The notes under the pieces: model-generated
The model's database searches: none
What the model saw: the letters and a program-made list of their open reading frames with translations, nothing else
Told to the model about the DNA's origin: nothing
Assembly: GCA_947625605.1 (NCBI GenBank)
Contig: CANQOY010000008.1
Coordinates: 1-50,401 of the forward strand
Reading direction: 5' to 3'
Source of the DNA: an uncultured Clostridia bacterium
GTDB taxonomy: Bacteria > Bacillota > Clostridia > Christensenellales > Borkfalkiaceae
Length of the DNA: 50,401 nucleotides
Shown: piece after piece, positions 1 through 8,606 of the stretch
Numbering within the stretch: position 1 is the stretch's first letter
Layout of the letters: the number at the start of each line of letters is the position of its first letter
Position numbers and translations under genes: made by a program

Positions 1-73
1 GGGGCGGGAAGGTTATCCGCATTGAGGGGTTTTGCGCGCTTTCACAGCGCCGGAAAGACATGCCTCGGAGCAG

Positions 74-102
74 AAAAAGGAAAGGAACGCTTGAAGCGTT
101 CC
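74..102 (-). terminator. Terminator after rplQ
   Basis: An 8-bp GC-rich stem (arms 84-91 and 95-102, loop of 3) lies just downstream of the rplQ stop. On the minus strand it is followed by a T-rich run (TTTCCTTTTT). This fits an intrinsic terminator ending the whole ribosomal supercluster. Bases 1-73 beyond it show no gene that I can support. Confidence 0.75.
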
Positions 103-119
103 CTTCTTGGGGATCTCCC

Positions 120-626
120 TTAAATCAGTTCGATGATCGCCGTCTCGGAAGCGTCGCCGCGGCGCTGCCCGAGCAAATAGATGCGGGTGTAGCCGCCGCC
201 CTGACCGAGCTCTTCCTTCCTCTCGGCATACTTGGGCGCGATCTCATTGAAGAGCTTTTCCATGAGGGGGTGCTGGATCTTGCCCGTGCGCTTCTTGAAA
301 TCGCTCTTCTTTTCGGCAAACGGCTTGATCTCCTGCAAATCGTACGTCTTAGCCATGATGGCGCGGCGTGCGGCGAGCTTCTTGGGGCCGTCTTTGTAGG
401 AGGTCGTCTTGATCTCCTTGCCCTTCTTGTCTTTCGCGATGACCTCGATCTCCACCACGTCTTCATAGGTGTTGATCGCCTTCGTGATCAGCTTTTCGAC
501 GTAAGGTTGAAGTTCCTTCGCGCGAGCCGCCGTTGTTTCGATTTTTCCGTACCACAGGAGCTGCGAAGCCTGATTCCTGAGAATCGCAAGCCTTTCCTTT
601 GTGGGTCTGCCCAATTTACCCGGCAT
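120..626 (-). CDS. rplQ: 50S ribosomal protein L17
   Basis: This is a large-subunit protein located near the exit tunnel. The N-terminus (MPGKLGRPTKERLAILRN) and the C-terminal GGYTRIYLLGQRRGDA stretch are characteristic. At 168 residues it is longer than the roughly 115-130 of most L17 proteins, because about 45 extra charged residues sit between the two conserved halves (around residues 55-115). It is the last gene of the alpha operon, 3 nt after rpoA and directly before a terminator. The identification is secure. Confidence 0.97.
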   Translation of the reverse strand: MPGKLGRPTKERLAILRNQASQLLWYGKIETTAARAKELQPYVEKLITKAINTYEDVVEIEVIAKDKKGKEIKTTSYKDGPKKLAARRAIMAKTYDLQEIKPFAEKKSDFKKRTGKIQHPLMEKLFNEIAPKYAERKEELGQGGGYTRIYLLGQRRGDASETAIIELI

Positions 627-629
627 GAT

Positions 630-1583
630 TTAATCCTCCTTTTTTTCGAGTGAAAGCCCGTATCCTTCCAACTTCTGAATGACTTCGTCGAGGGACTTCT
701 TCCCGAGGTTGCGCACCTTGAGCATGTCCTCCTCCGTCTTTCTGATGAGGTCCTCCACGGTATGAATGTTCGCTCTCTTCAAGCAGTTGTAGGAACGGAC
801 GGAAAAGTCCATATCCTCAATCTTCATGGAGAGAATCTGCTGCTGCTTGTCGTCGTCCGTCTTGACCAGAATGTCCATATCCTTGATGGAATCCGAGAGG
901 TTGACGAACAGGTTGATGTGATCCTGCATGATCTTTGCGGCCAAAGACACGATCTCCTTGCCCGAGAACGTCCCGTCCGTCCATACCTCGATGGTGAGGC
1001 GGTCGTAGTCGATGTTCTGCCCGACGCGTGCGGGCTCGACATTGTAATTGACCTTTTTGACGGGGGTGTAGATGGAGTCGATGGGGATATAGTCGATGGT
1101 GGGCTGCTTATTGTCCTTGGCGGGATGATAGCCGCGGCCACGGCCGAAAGTGATCTCCATATCTATCTTGCCGCCCGCGTCGATCGTGCAGATATACTGA
1201 TCCGAATTGATGATCTCCACTTCTGCATCCTGCGAGATGTCCGCCGCGGTGACGCGCGCGGGCCCCTCCTTGGTGAGGCGCAGCGTCTTGGTATAATCCT
1301 TATCGGTCACCCTCGTCTTGACGGCGAGGAGTTTGAGGTTGAGGATGATTTCGGTAACGTCTTCTTTTACTCCCGGAATGGCGCAGAACTCATGCTTGAC
1401 AGTTCCGTCCATAAATCTGATCCCCTGCGCGGCGGCGCCGGGCAGCGCCGAAAGCAGAATTCTTCTCAGACAGTTGCCTATCGTAAGACCGAAGCCCTTT
1501 TCGAGCGGTTCGACGACGACCTTCGCATAGCTCTTGTCCTCGTTTTCCACTACGTCGATTTTGGGCATATCCATTTCGATCAT
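630..1583 (-). CDS. rpoA: DNA-directed RNA polymerase subunit alpha
   Basis: The 317-residue alpha subunit nucleates RNA polymerase assembly and contacts UP elements and activators. The N-terminal dimerisation domain spans roughly residues 1-230, with the conserved GFGLTIGNCLRRILLSALPG stretch near residue 30. The C-terminal DNA-binding domain (about 245-310) contains the NLGKKSLDEV helix-hairpin-helix motif. It lies between rpsD and rplQ, as in most bacteria, so its level is tied to ribosomal protein synthesis. Length is normal. Confidence 0.98.
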   Translation of the reverse strand: MIEMDMPKIDVVENEDKSYAKVVVEPLEKGFGLTIGNCLRRILLSALPGAAAQGIRFMDGTVKHEFCAIPGVKEDVTEIILNLKLLAVKTRVTDKDYTKTLRLTKEGPARVTAADISQDAEVEIINSDQYICTIDAGGKIDMEITFGRGRGYHPAKDNKQPTIDYIPIDSIYTPVKKVNYNVEPARVGQNIDYDRLTIEVWTDGTFSGKEIVSLAAKIMQDHINLFVNLSDSIKDMDILVKTDDDKQQQILSMKIEDMDFSVRSYNCLKRANIHTVEDLIRKTEEDMLKVRNLGKKSLDEVIQKLEGYGLSLEKKED

Positions 1584-1607
1584 TTCGCGACCTCCTTTTT
1601 TGAATGA

Positions 1608-2231
1608 TTACTTGGAGTACAACTCGACGATCATGTGCTCCGCGATCTGGCTGTCGACATCCTCTCTGGTCGGAAGCGCCAAAATCTTCCCTTCAAGCTT
1701 TTCGGGATCGAATTCCAGCCACTTGGGCAAGTTGGAAACTTTCGACGTCTTGACCTGTTCGAAGAACTTATTGTTCCTCCTGCTCTCCTTGACGGCGATC
1801 ACATCCCCCACCTTCACGATATAGGAGGGAACGGTGACCGTCCTCCCGTTGACGGAGAGGTGCGCGTGATTGACGATCTGCCTTGCCTGCGTGCGGGAAA
1901 CGCCCAGCCCCATGCGGAACACGACGTTATCCAGCCTGCGCTCCAAGAGGGAGAGCATGTTCTCGCCCGCGACGCCCTTCTGGCGCGCGGCGACCTCGTA
2001 GTAGTGGCGGAACTGCCCCTCCTGCACGCCGTAGATGCGCTTGGTCTTTTGCTTCTCGCGAAGCTGCTGTCCGTATTCGGAGACCTTCTTCCTGCCCGCG
2101 CCGTGCTGGCCGGGAGGGAGAGGCCGCTTGTTGAAGGGGCACTTATCGAGGTAGCACTTGTCGCCCTTCAAAAAGAGCTTGGTGCCCTCTCTTCTGCAAA
2201 GTTTGCATTTCGCTTCTCTGTAAACTGCCAT
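1608..2231 (-). CDS. rpsD: 30S ribosomal protein S4
   Basis: S4 is a primary 16S rRNA-binding assembly protein and, in many bacteria, the translational repressor of the alpha operon. The 207-residue protein has an S4 RNA-binding domain in the middle ([20 protein letters not shown]). Four cysteines at residues 9, 12, 26 and 31 indicate the zinc-binding form of S4. A clear ribosome-binding site precedes the ATG. It sits 14 nt after rpsK. Confidence 0.97.
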   Translation of the reverse strand: MAVYREAKCKLCRREGTKLFLKGDKCYLDKCPFNKRPLPPGQHGAGRKKVSEYGQQLREKQKTKRIYGVQEGQFRHYYEVAARQKGVAGENMLSLLERRLDNVVFRMGLGVSRTQARQIVNHAHLSVNGRTVTVPSYIVKVGDVIAVKESRRNNKFFEQVKTSKVSNLPKWLEFDPEKLEGKILALPTREDVDSQIAEHMIVELYSK

Positions 2232-2245
2232 TTATCTTACCCTCC

Positions 2246-2644
2246 TTAAACTCTTCTGCGCTTGGGCGGACGGCACCCGTTGTGCGCGATCGGGGATACG
2301 TCGGAGATCAGCGTAACTTCGAGATCGCAGCCCGCGAGCGCGCGGATCGCGGACTCTCTGCCTGCGCCGGGGCCCTTGACGTAGACCTCGACCGAGCGGA
2401 GACCGTGCTCCTTCGCTGCCTTTGCGGCGGTTTCCGTTGCCATCTGCGCCGCGAACGGCGTGCCCTTCCTCGAACCCTTGAACCCGAGGGAGCCCGCGCT
2501 CGACCACGAGATCGCGTTGCCGCTCATATCCGTGATCGTGACGAGGGTATTGTTGAAGGTAGACTGGATATGCACCTGCCCCTTATCTACCTTTTTGAGT
2601 TCTCTGCGCTTACGCGAAACATTCGTTCTTTTCTGACCTGCCAT
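2246..2644 (-). CDS. rpsK: 30S ribosomal protein S11
   Basis: S11 forms part of the platform of the small subunit. The 132-residue sequence shows the expected family features, including [20 protein letters not shown] and the C-terminal [16 protein letters not shown]. It lies between rpsM and rpsD with short gaps, in the standard alpha-operon order. Nothing unusual is seen. Confidence 0.97.
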   Translation of the reverse strand: MAGQKRTNVSRKRRELKKVDKGQVHIQSTFNNTLVTITDMSGNAISWSSAGSLGFKGSRKGTPFAAQMATETAAKAAKEHGLRSVEVYVKGPGAGRESAIRALAGCDLEVTLISDVSPIAHNGCRPPKRRRV

Positions 2645-2656
2645 ATTCCGCTCTCC

Positions 2657-3025
2657 TTACTTCTTCTTGTTTGCGACCGTGCGGCGCGGGCCCTTGCGGG
2701 TCCTTGCGTTGCGCTTGGTGCTCTGCCCGCGGACGGGAAGCCCCTTTCTGTGGCGCACGCCGCGATAGCATCCGATCTCCATCAGACGCTTGATGTTCAG
2801 GGAAACTTGTCCTCTGAGTTCGCCCTCGACCGTGAGATTGTGGTCGATGTACTCTCTGAGTTTGGATACGTCGGTCTCGTCGAGATCCTTCACGCGCGTG
2901 TCGGGGTTGATCCCCGTTGCCGCAAGAATCTGCTTGGACGTTGCAAGACCGATCCCGTAGATGTAGGTGAGGCCGATCTCCACCCGCTTTTCTCTCGGTA
3001 AATCCACACCGGCAATACGTGCCAT
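2657..3025 (-). CDS. rpsM: 30S ribosomal protein S13
   Basis: S13 sits in the head of the small subunit and contacts tRNA and L5. I chose the ATG at 3025 ([14 protein letters not shown]) because it matches the family N-terminus and follows a GGAGG about 10 nt upstream. The open frame continues upstream but that part is leader sequence. The product is 122 residues. A strong promoter 220 nt upstream suggests that rpsM starts a sub-operon. Confidence 0.96.
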   Translation of the reverse strand: MARIAGVDLPREKRVEIGLTYIYGIGLATSKQILAATGINPDTRVKDLDETDVSKLREYIDHNLTVEGELRGQVSLNIKRLMEIGCYRGVRHRKGLPVRGQSTKRNARTRKGPRRTVANKKK

Positions 3026-3133
3026 GTACTTTGTAACCTCCGTGTATTCGGTAATGATTTTTTCTATTTCGTCCGCTCCCGCGGCGGCGCAGTGGAAAAT
3101 GCGGCTCGCCCTCGGGTGGGTTATTTTCGGATT

Positions 3134-3149
3134 TGGCGTAATTACGCCA
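3134..3149. other. 16-bp perfect palindrome in the rpsM leader
   Basis: TGGCGTAATTACGCCA is a perfect palindrome in the 216-nt leader between the rpsM promoter and its start codon. It could be a protein-binding operator or, in RNA, a short hairpin contributing to autoregulation of the alpha operon by S4. No function is established from the sequence alone. Confidence 0.45.
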
Positions 3150-3220
3150 TGAAAGCGCAAAGGAAACCGACTCCCCGCACCGTTTTTTTGCGGAAATTCA
3201 GTCTCTTTTACGCTGATTTC

Positions 3221-3240
3221 GCGGTTTTATCAAAAGCCGC
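3221..3240 (-). other. 5'-terminal hairpin of the rpsM leader
   Basis: GCGG and TTTT on one arm pair with AAAA and CCGC on the other, leaving a one-base bulge and a short loop. The hairpin starts at the predicted first transcribed bases. Such 5' hairpins can protect mRNA or form part of a regulatory fold. The rest of the 257-bp gap to rpmJ shows no coding region. Confidence 0.4.
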
Positions 3241-3247
3241 AAGTATC

Positions 3248-3276
3248 ATTTTATCATGTCTTGGAACAAAAGTCAA
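3248..3276 (-). promoter_or_regulatory. Internal promoter for rpsM-rpsK-rpsD-rpoA-rplQ
   Basis: On the minus strand TTGACT and TAAAAT are separated by exactly 17 bp, and TGA directly precedes the -10, giving an extended -10. The predicted start is near 3241, leaving a leader of about 216 nt before rpsM. It would let the alpha-operon genes be transcribed apart from the upstream S10-spc cluster. Confidence 0.7.
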
Positions 3277-3282
3277 CTGTTT

Positions 3283-3399
3283 TCAGCCCTGTCTCTGCTT
3301 GTGGCTCTTGTTTTTCGAACAGATGACCATGACTTTTCCGTTCCTCTTGATGACCTTGCACTTATCGCACATGGGTTTTACGGAAGGTCTGACTTTCAT
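3283..3399 (-). CDS. rpmJ: 50S ribosomal protein L36
   Basis: This 38-residue protein is the zinc-ribbon L36 of the large subunit. The translation begins [15 protein letters not shown] and contains the zinc-ligand set Cys-x2-Cys, a third Cys and a His near residue 33, so it is the zinc-containing type. It lies between infA and rpsM, its usual place in Bacillota. The AGGTAAC region upstream gives a ribosome-binding site. Confidence 0.95.
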   Translation of the reverse strand: MKVRPSVKPMCDKCKVIKRNGKVMVICSKNKSHKQRQG

Positions 3400-3498
3400 A
3401 GATGTTACCTCTTTTTGTTGATGTCGGTGGTGCGGGCGGAACTGCCGTCCGCGCTTGGCGGGGTTGCGCCTTTCTGCGGGCGGCGCCCCTGCCGAAAT

Positions 3499-3720
3499 TC
3501 AGTTCTTGCTTCTCCAAGTGATCCTTCCCTTCGTGAGGTCGTAGGGGCTCATTTCGAGCTTGACGTTGTCCCCCTCGATGATGCGGATATAGTTCATTCT
3601 CAGCTTCCCCGAGATATAGGCGGTGATCACATGCCCGTTGGAAAGCCTCACTTTGAATGTTGCGTTGGGAAGCGCTTCGATCACTCTGCCTTCCGCTTCG
3701 ATGACGTCGTCTTTCGACAT
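3499..3720 (-). CDS. infA: Translation initiation factor IF-1
   Basis: IF-1 is a 73-residue OB-fold protein that binds the ribosomal A site during initiation. The sequence [19 protein letters not shown], the central [18 protein letters not shown] and the C-terminal [11 protein letters not shown] are diagnostic. It sits 12 nt after map and upstream of rpmJ. The 99-bp gap to rpmJ shows no further gene. Confidence 0.97.
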   Translation of the reverse strand: MSKDDVIEAEGRVIEALPNATFKVRLSNGHVITAYISGKLRMNYIRIIEGDNVKLEMSPYDLTKGRITWRSKN

Positions 3721-3732
3721 AATTCCTCCGAT

Positions 3733-4476
3733 TTAGAGTGTCAGGATCTCTACGCCATCCTCACGGATGACAACCGTGTTTTCGTAGTGTGCGGCGGGCC
3801 GCCCGTCCGTGGTGACGGCCGTCCAGCCGTCCTCCGCGACGCGCACGCGCCAGGTCCCCGCGGCGATCATCGGCTCGATGCAGATGACGGCGCCCGCAGG
3901 CAGACGCATGCCCGTTCCCCTCTTGCCGTAGTTGGGTACGGAGGGATCCTCGTGCATTTCCCGCCCGATGCCGTGCCCCGTATAGGCGCGGATGACGGAA
4001 AAGCCGTTCGCCTCCGCATGCTTCTGCACGCGATAGCCGATATCGTAGAGCGGAGCGCCGGCTTTGAGGCCCTCGATGCCCCGGAAGAAACATTCCTCCG
4101 TGACACGCACGAGTTTGCGCTTCTCGGGGCTCACTTCCCCGACGCAGAACGTCCTCGCGCCGTCGCCGTGGAATCCGTTCTTATAGGCGCAGAGATCGAC
4201 GCTCACGATATCGCCCTCGCAGATGACCCGATCGTCCGGAATGCCGTGGACGACGACCTCGTTGACGGAGACGCACGCCGAGGCGGGGTAGCCGCAGTAG
4301 CCGAGGCAGCTCGGCTCCGCGCCGCTCGCCTTGATGAAGTCGTAGACGAGCGCGTCCACCTCCTTCGTCGTCATGCCCGCATGAATGCGGTCTCCCACAA
4401 ACTTCAAGCAATCGCGGACGATGGCGTTCGGCTCCCGCATCAGCGCGATGTCTTGTTCGCTCTTGATTTGAAGCAT
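3733..4476 (-). CDS. map: Methionine aminopeptidase, type I
   Basis: This metalloenzyme removes the initiator methionine from new proteins. The 247-residue protein shows the pita-bread fold motifs: the two Asp ligands in VSVDLCAYKNGFHGDGA, the His in GHGIGREMHEDP, the Glu in CIEPMIAAG, and the final Glu in HYENTVVI. It follows adk by a single base and precedes infA, so translation is probably coupled. No SEC-C zinc extension is present. Confidence 0.96.
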   Translation of the reverse strand: MLQIKSEQDIALMREPNAIVRDCLKFVGDRIHAGMTTKEVDALVYDFIKASGAEPSCLGYCGYPASACVSVNEVVVHGIPDDRVICEGDIVSVDLCAYKNGFHGDGARTFCVGEVSPEKRKLVRVTEECFFRGIEGLKAGAPLYDIGYRVQKHAEANGFSVIRAYTGHGIGREMHEDPSVPNYGKRGTGMRLPAGAVICIEPMIAAGTWRVRVAEDGWTAVTTDGRPAAHYENTVVIREDGVEILTL

Positions 4477-4477
4477 A

Positions 4478-5113
4478 TCAGCGGAACCGTCTGTCGAGCG
4501 TCTCTCTGATCTCCTCGAAGAGCACTTCGGGCGGAGCCTCGGTGCTCGTGAAGTTGAGAATGACGCCCTTCTTCGTATAGTAGTCGATGAGCGGTGCGGT
4601 CTGCTCGTTGTAGACGCTCAGGCGGCTGGCGACCGTTTCGGGATTGTCGTCCTTTCTCTGGTAGAGCTCACCGCCGCAGCGGGCGCAGACCGTCGCGCCG
4701 CCCAGCATGGAGACATGGTAGCTCTCTCCGCATTCCCTGCACACCCTTCTGCCGCAGAGACGGTCGAGGAGAAGGCTCTGGTCGATATTGATGTTTACGA
4801 CGCCGTCGATCTCGGCAAACGTATCGAGCGCTTCCGCCTGAAAGAGATTGCGGGGGAAGCCGTCGAGAAGGTAGCCCTTCGCGGCGTCCTCCCATGTCAG
4901 CCGATCCTTGACGATGTCGCATGTGACCTCATCGGGGACGAGCTCGCCGCGGTCCATATAGGACTTCGCGAGAAGGCCGATCCGCGTTCCGTTTTTGAGA
5001 TTGGCGCGGAAGATATCCCCGGTGGAGATATGGACGATTCCGTACCGCTCCGAGATCTTGGTAGCCTGCGTTCCCTTGCCCGCGCCGGGCGCCCCGAGCA
5101 GGATCAATTTCAT
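4478..5113 (-). CDS. adk: Adenylate kinase
   Basis: The enzyme interconverts ATP plus AMP and two ADP. I chose the ATG at 5113 (MKLILLGAPGAGKGT), because the P-loop GAPGAGKGT at residues 7-15 must lie at the N-terminus and an AGAGAGG site precedes it. The 211-residue product has the long LID with a Cys4 zinc site (CRECGESYH and CARCGGE), typical of Gram-positive Adk. The gap to secY is filled by repeats. Confidence 0.96.
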   Translation of the reverse strand: MKLILLGAPGAGKGTQATKISERYGIVHISTGDIFRANLKNGTRIGLLAKSYMDRGELVPDEVTCDIVKDRLTWEDAAKGYLLDGFPRNLFQAEALDTFAEIDGVVNINIDQSLLLDRLCGRRVCRECGESYHVSMLGGATVCARCGGELYQRKDDNPETVASRLSVYNEQTAPLIDYYTKKGVILNFTSTEAPPEVLFEEIRETLDRRFR

Positions 5114-5190
5114 ATACAACCTCTCTTCGCACGTTTGCGTGCGGTTGGCGTCTCTTATAGAGCTTGCAAAAGCAAGTTTCTGACCTTTAC

Positions 5191-5662
5191 GACGATTTCT
5201 TGACAAAAGAAATCGTGTGAACCCGTGCCTTGTCTTTGAGATCGGACATGGGTGCGGGCGACGAGGCTTTGAGATGTACTCTCTTTTCCCCTCACGACGA
5301 TTTGTTTGCGTAGCAAAGAAATCGTGTGAACCCCTTGCCTTAGGCGAAATTCACTTCCGCCGTGGGCGACCCCATTTGCCGAACCCTTTCGGCTTCTTGC
5401 CTTTGAGATCGGACATGGGTGCGGGCGACGGGGCTTTGAGATGCACTCTCTTTACCCCTCACGACGATTTCTTGACACAAGAAATCGTGTAAACCTCGTG
5501 CCTTAGGCGGAATTCACTTCCGCCGTGGGCGACCCCATTTGCCGAACCCTTTCGGCTTCTTGTCTTTGAGATCGGACATGGGTGCGGGCGACGAGGCTTT
5601 GAGATGTACTCTCTTCACCCCTCACGACGATTTGTTTGCGCAGCAAAGAAATCGTGTGAACC
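5191..5662. repeat. Hairpin-bearing tandem repeat between secY and adk
   Basis: About 2.6 copies of a unit of roughly 165 bp fill this gap. The core (copies at 5231-5332, 5398-5495 and 5561-5662) contains the stretch TCTTTGAGATCGGACATGGG and ends in an imperfect hairpin. Four hairpins (5192-5216, 5297-5325, 5464-5488, 5627-5655) share ACGATTT...AAATCGT arms but alternate between a short TTCTTG type and a longer TTTGCG type. A linker (5333-5397 and about 5500-5560) is nearly identical in its two copies. Related elements lie at 46.8-47.25 kb. No long reading frame is present. Confidence 0.85.
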
Positions 5663-5665
5663 TCT

Positions 5666-7018
5666 TTACTTCAAAAATCCCTTGTAGTTCTTCATCATGA
5701 TCTGCGACTGCAATTCCTTATCGAATTCCAGCGCGACCGAGACGACGATGAGGATCCCCGTCGTGGAGAACACGTTCACGAGGCTCGCCGAGTTCGCTCC
5801 CGAGATCTGGCTCACCCAGCTGAAACCCGCGGACGGGATGAACGCAACAAGGGTGAGGAAGATGGCGCCGAAGAGCGTGATGCGGCGGTTGATCTTCCTG
5901 AGATACTGCGCCGTAGGCTTCCCGGGACGGATGCCCTGAATGAAGCCGCCGTTCCCCTGGATCTGCTTTGCCACATCGTCCGGATTGAACTCGATCTGCG
6001 CATAGAAGAACGCAAACAGGAAGATGAGCAAGGCGAGCGCCACGGAGTAAATGAGCTGGCCGTACCAATACGGCGAGGAACCCGAGAACCAATTCGCCAG
6101 ATTCTGGTGCGCGGGATTGTCCGCGGGGACGAAGAGGCTGATGATCATGGACGGGAAGGAGAGGATGGCGAACGCAAAGATGAGGGGCATGACGCCGCTT
6201 CCCGTGATCTTCATGGGGATCACGGAGCTCTGGCCGCCGTACATCTTCGTGCCGCGCACCTGCTTCGCATACTGCACCGGGATCTTTCTCTCCGCAAGGT
6301 CAACATAGACGATGCAGAAGAACAGGATGACCGTAAGCACGATGAAGAGGGCGATGTTGAGGAGGCTGTTGAGGTTGCCGCCGAACAGGTTGCCGAACTC
6401 ACCGACAATGGAGATACCCGCCGTGGAGAGGATACCGATGAAGATGATGAGCGAAATGCCGTTGCCGATCCCGTAGTCCGTAATGCGTTCGCCCAGCCAC
6501 ATGACGAGCATGGCGCCCGCCGTGTAGACGATGGTCATGTAGATGCCCGCAAACCACGCGGAACCGAAGAAGAGATCGGTTTTGAGCGCGCCGCTCGAAT
6601 TCGCAAAGTTGACGATGATACCGACGGACTGCACGATCGCGAGTACGATGGTGAGCAGACGGGTGAGGAAGGTGATCTTCTTTCTTCCCTCTTCCCCTTC
6701 CTTGCTCCAACGTTCAAGCGCGGGAATGCCCACGGTGAGCAGCTGGATGATAATGGACGAGTTGATGTACGGCCCGATACCGAGCGCAAAGAGCGTGCCG
6801 TTTGCGAGCGCATTGCCCGTGATGCCGCTCATGAGTTGCAGGAAGGCGTTCCCACCGCTTCCGTTCGTTCCGTTGATGGCGTTCAGAAACTGCCCTCTGT
6901 CCAAACCGGGGACCGGAATATAGCACCCCAAACGGAAAATAAGCAGGATGAGAAGCGTCATTAAGATCTTCTTCCGGATTTCCTTGTTCCGGAAGGCGTT
7001 TTTCAACGTTTCAATCAT
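5666..7018 (-). CDS. secY: Preprotein translocase subunit SecY
   Basis: SecY is the ten-helix channel of the Sec translocon in the cytoplasmic membrane. The 450-residue protein starts MIETLKNAFRNKEIRKKI, has the plug-region glycine-rich stretch after the first helix, and carries the conserved IGNGISLIIF and FNPDDVAKQIQGNGGFIQGI segments. It follows rplO by 35 nt in the usual spc-operon order. Length and features are normal. Confidence 0.97.
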   Translation of the reverse strand: MIETLKNAFRNKEIRKKILMTLLILLIFRLGCYIPVPGLDRGQFLNAINGTNGSGGNAFLQLMSGITGNALANGTLFALGIGPYINSSIIIQLLTVGIPALERWSKEGEEGRKKITFLTRLLTIVLAIVQSVGIIVNFANSSGALKTDLFFGSAWFAGIYMTIVYTAGAMLVMWLGERITDYGIGNGISLIIFIGILSTAGISIVGEFGNLFGGNLNSLLNIALFIVLTVILFFCIVYVDLAERKIPVQYAKQVRGTKMYGGQSSVIPMKITGSGVMPLIFAFAILSFPSMIISLFVPADNPAHQNLANWFSGSSPYWYGQLIYSVALALLIFLFAFFYAQIEFNPDDVAKQIQGNGGFIQGIRPGKPTAQYLRKINRRITLFGAIFLTLVAFIPSAGFSWVSQISGANSASLVNVFSTTGILIVVSVALEFDKELQSQIMMKNYKGFLK

Positions 7019-7053
7019 GATGTACTCCTTTCAATCCCGAGCCGCAGGCGGAA

Positions 7054-7503
7054 TCATTCTACGACTTCCGCCGTACCGCCCGCACCCTCGATCGCGGACT
7101 TGGCCGCCGCGGAGAACTTGTTCGCCTTCACGGTGAGCGCCACCGTGAGTTCGCCGCTTCCAAGCACTTTCAGCCCGGCGTTGTTCTTCACTTCCTTGGC
7201 GAGACCGTTTCCGAGGACAAATTCGTAATCCACGACCGTCCCTGCGGGAAGGTTGTTGAGCAGGGAAATGTTGACGATCACATAGTCCTTGCCCCACTTG
7301 TTGTGGAAGCCGCGCTTGGGGATCCTGCGCGCAAGCGGCATCTGGCCGCCTTCGAAGCCGGGTCTTACCCCGCCGCCCGAACGCGCCCACTGGCCCTTAT
7401 GGCCCTTGCCGCTCGTCTTGCCGAGGCCCGAACCGATGCCTCTGCCCAAACGCTTTTCCTTGGTTCTTGCTCCCTCTGCGGGAGATAACGTATCTACTCT
7501 CAT
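7054..7503 (-). CDS. rplO: 50S ribosomal protein L15
   Basis: L15 is a late-assembly 23S rRNA-binding protein. I chose the ATG at 7503, giving [20 protein letters not shown] and 149 residues, because GAGGAG lies 8 nt upstream. The in-frame TTG two codons earlier would sit too close to that site. The glycine-rich N-terminal tail ([18 protein letters not shown]) is typical. It lies 2 nt after rpmD and before secY. Confidence 0.96.
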   Translation of the reverse strand: MRVDTLSPAEGARTKEKRLGRGIGSGLGKTSGKGHKGQWARSGGGVRPGFEGGQMPLARRIPKRGFHNKWGKDYVIVNISLLNNLPAGTVVDYEFVLGNGLAKEVKNNAGLKVLGSGELTVALTVKANKFSAAAKSAIEGAGGTAEVVE

Positions 7504-7505
7504 TT

Positions 7506-7679
7506 TCAAATCTCCTCAACCTTCACGAGGTGCGCGACCTTTTTAATCTGCCCGCGGAGCGCGGGGCTGTCCTCAAAGGTGTTTGCGGAGCGGATCTTCC
7601 TGAGACCCAGCGCGGCGACGGTATCCTTGACGGACTTCACCTCGCCGATGGTGCTCTTGACAAGCGTTACTTTCACCAT
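7506..7679 (-). CDS. rpmD: 50S ribosomal protein L30
   Basis: This 57-residue protein begins [20 protein letters not shown] and has the family motif [21 protein letters not shown]. It is the short bacterial L30. It lies between rpsE and rplO, 13 nt after rpsE and 2 nt before rplO, which is its normal spc-operon position. The longer open frame upstream of this ATG overlaps rpsE and is not used. Confidence 0.95.
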   Translation of the reverse strand: MVKVTLVKSTIGEVKSVKDTVAALGLRKIRSANTFEDSPALRGQIKKVAHLVKVEEI

Positions 7680-7692
7680 GTTCGATCCCTCC

Positions 7693-8211
7693 TCAGCCCA
7701 CGATCTCTTCGACGGTCTTCCCGCGAAGGGCGGCGATCTCTTCCGCCGTTTTGAGCTCGGCAAGCCCCGCGACCGTTGCCTTGATGCAGTTGCCGGGGTT
7801 CTGCGTGCCGTGCGACTTCGTTCTGATGTTCTTGATGCCTGCGGCCTCCATGACCGCACGGACGGGACCGCCCGCGATGACGCCCGTACCTTCGGCGGCG
7901 GGGAGCATGAGCACCGCGCCCTTGCCGAACTTGCCGAGCACCCCGTGCGGGATCGTCGTATCGACGATGGCCACGCGGATCATGTTCTTCTTTGCGGCCT
8001 GCGTCGCCTTTTCGATGGCCTCGGGAACTTCCTTGGATTTCCCCGTGCCGTAGCCGACTCTGCCGTTTCCGTCGCCGACGACGACCAGCGCCGCAAAGCG
8101 CATGTTCTTGCCGCCCTTGACCGTCTTGCTGACGCGGTTGATCTGAATGGTCTTTTTGATGAGGCCGTCGTTTTCTTCCTGCCTTCTCTGAGGTCTGTTT
8201 TCTCTTGCCAT
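7693..8211 (-). CDS. rpsE: 30S ribosomal protein S5
   Basis: S5 contributes to decoding fidelity and mRNA unwinding at the entry site. The 172-residue protein contains the S5 double-stranded RNA-binding region ([20 protein letters not shown]) and the C-terminal domain with [19 protein letters not shown]. It sits between rplR and rpmD with 13-nt gaps. No unusual features are seen. Confidence 0.97.
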   Translation of the reverse strand: MARENRPQRRQEENDGLIKKTIQINRVSKTVKGGKNMRFAALVVVGDGNGRVGYGTGKSKEVPEAIEKATQAAKKNMIRVAIVDTTIPHGVLGKFGKGAVLMLPAAEGTGVIAGGPVRAVMEAAGIKNIRTKSHGTQNPGNCIKATVAGLAELKTAEEIAALRGKTVEEIVG

Positions 8212-8224
8212 AAGTCTACTCCTG

Positions 8225-8593
8225 TCAGAATTTCAGTCCGGCTTCCCGTGCGCCGTCCGCAAGCGATTGGACCCGCCCGGTGTAGTTGTAACCGCCTCTG
8301 TCGAACACGACGGTCTCGATCCCCTTCTCCCGGGCGCGCTCCGCCGCGATCTTGCCGACGATCTTGGCGGCTTCCTTCTTCGTCTTTCCGGCGACTTCGC
8401 TCTTCACGCCGCTCTCCAACGTGGAAGCGGAGGCGAGCGTCACGCCGTTGACGTCGTCGATGAACTGAACGTAGATATTCTTCGAGCTTCTGTAAACGTT
8501 CAGGCGGGGCCGTTCGGGCGTGCCCGAGATGAGCTTCCGGACGCGCAGATGGCGGCGCTGCCTGACCGCGTTTTTATCAATTCTTGTTATCAT
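8225..8593 (-). CDS. rplR: 50S ribosomal protein L18
   Basis: L18 binds 5S rRNA together with L5. The 122-residue sequence has the [20 protein letters not shown] segment and the C-terminal [20 protein letters not shown] motif typical of the family. It is positioned 13 nt after rplF and 13 nt before rpsE, in the conserved order. Confidence 0.97.
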   Translation of the reverse strand: MITRIDKNAVRQRRHLRVRKLISGTPERPRLNVYRSSKNIYVQFIDDVNGVTLASASTLESGVKSEVAGKTKKEAAKIVGKIAAERAREKGIETVVFDRGGYNYTGRVQSLADGAREAGLKF

Positions 8594-8606
8594 GATTCAC
8601 GCTCCT

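Noticed and set aside
3256-4509. A 417-codon plus-strand frame across rpmJ, infA and map
   Set aside because: It is antisense to three certain genes with matching operon order and has no family similarity.
5191-5662. The spaced hairpins as a CRISPR array
   Set aside because: The units are about 165 bp, the intervals are themselves repeated rather than unique, and no cas genes are present.
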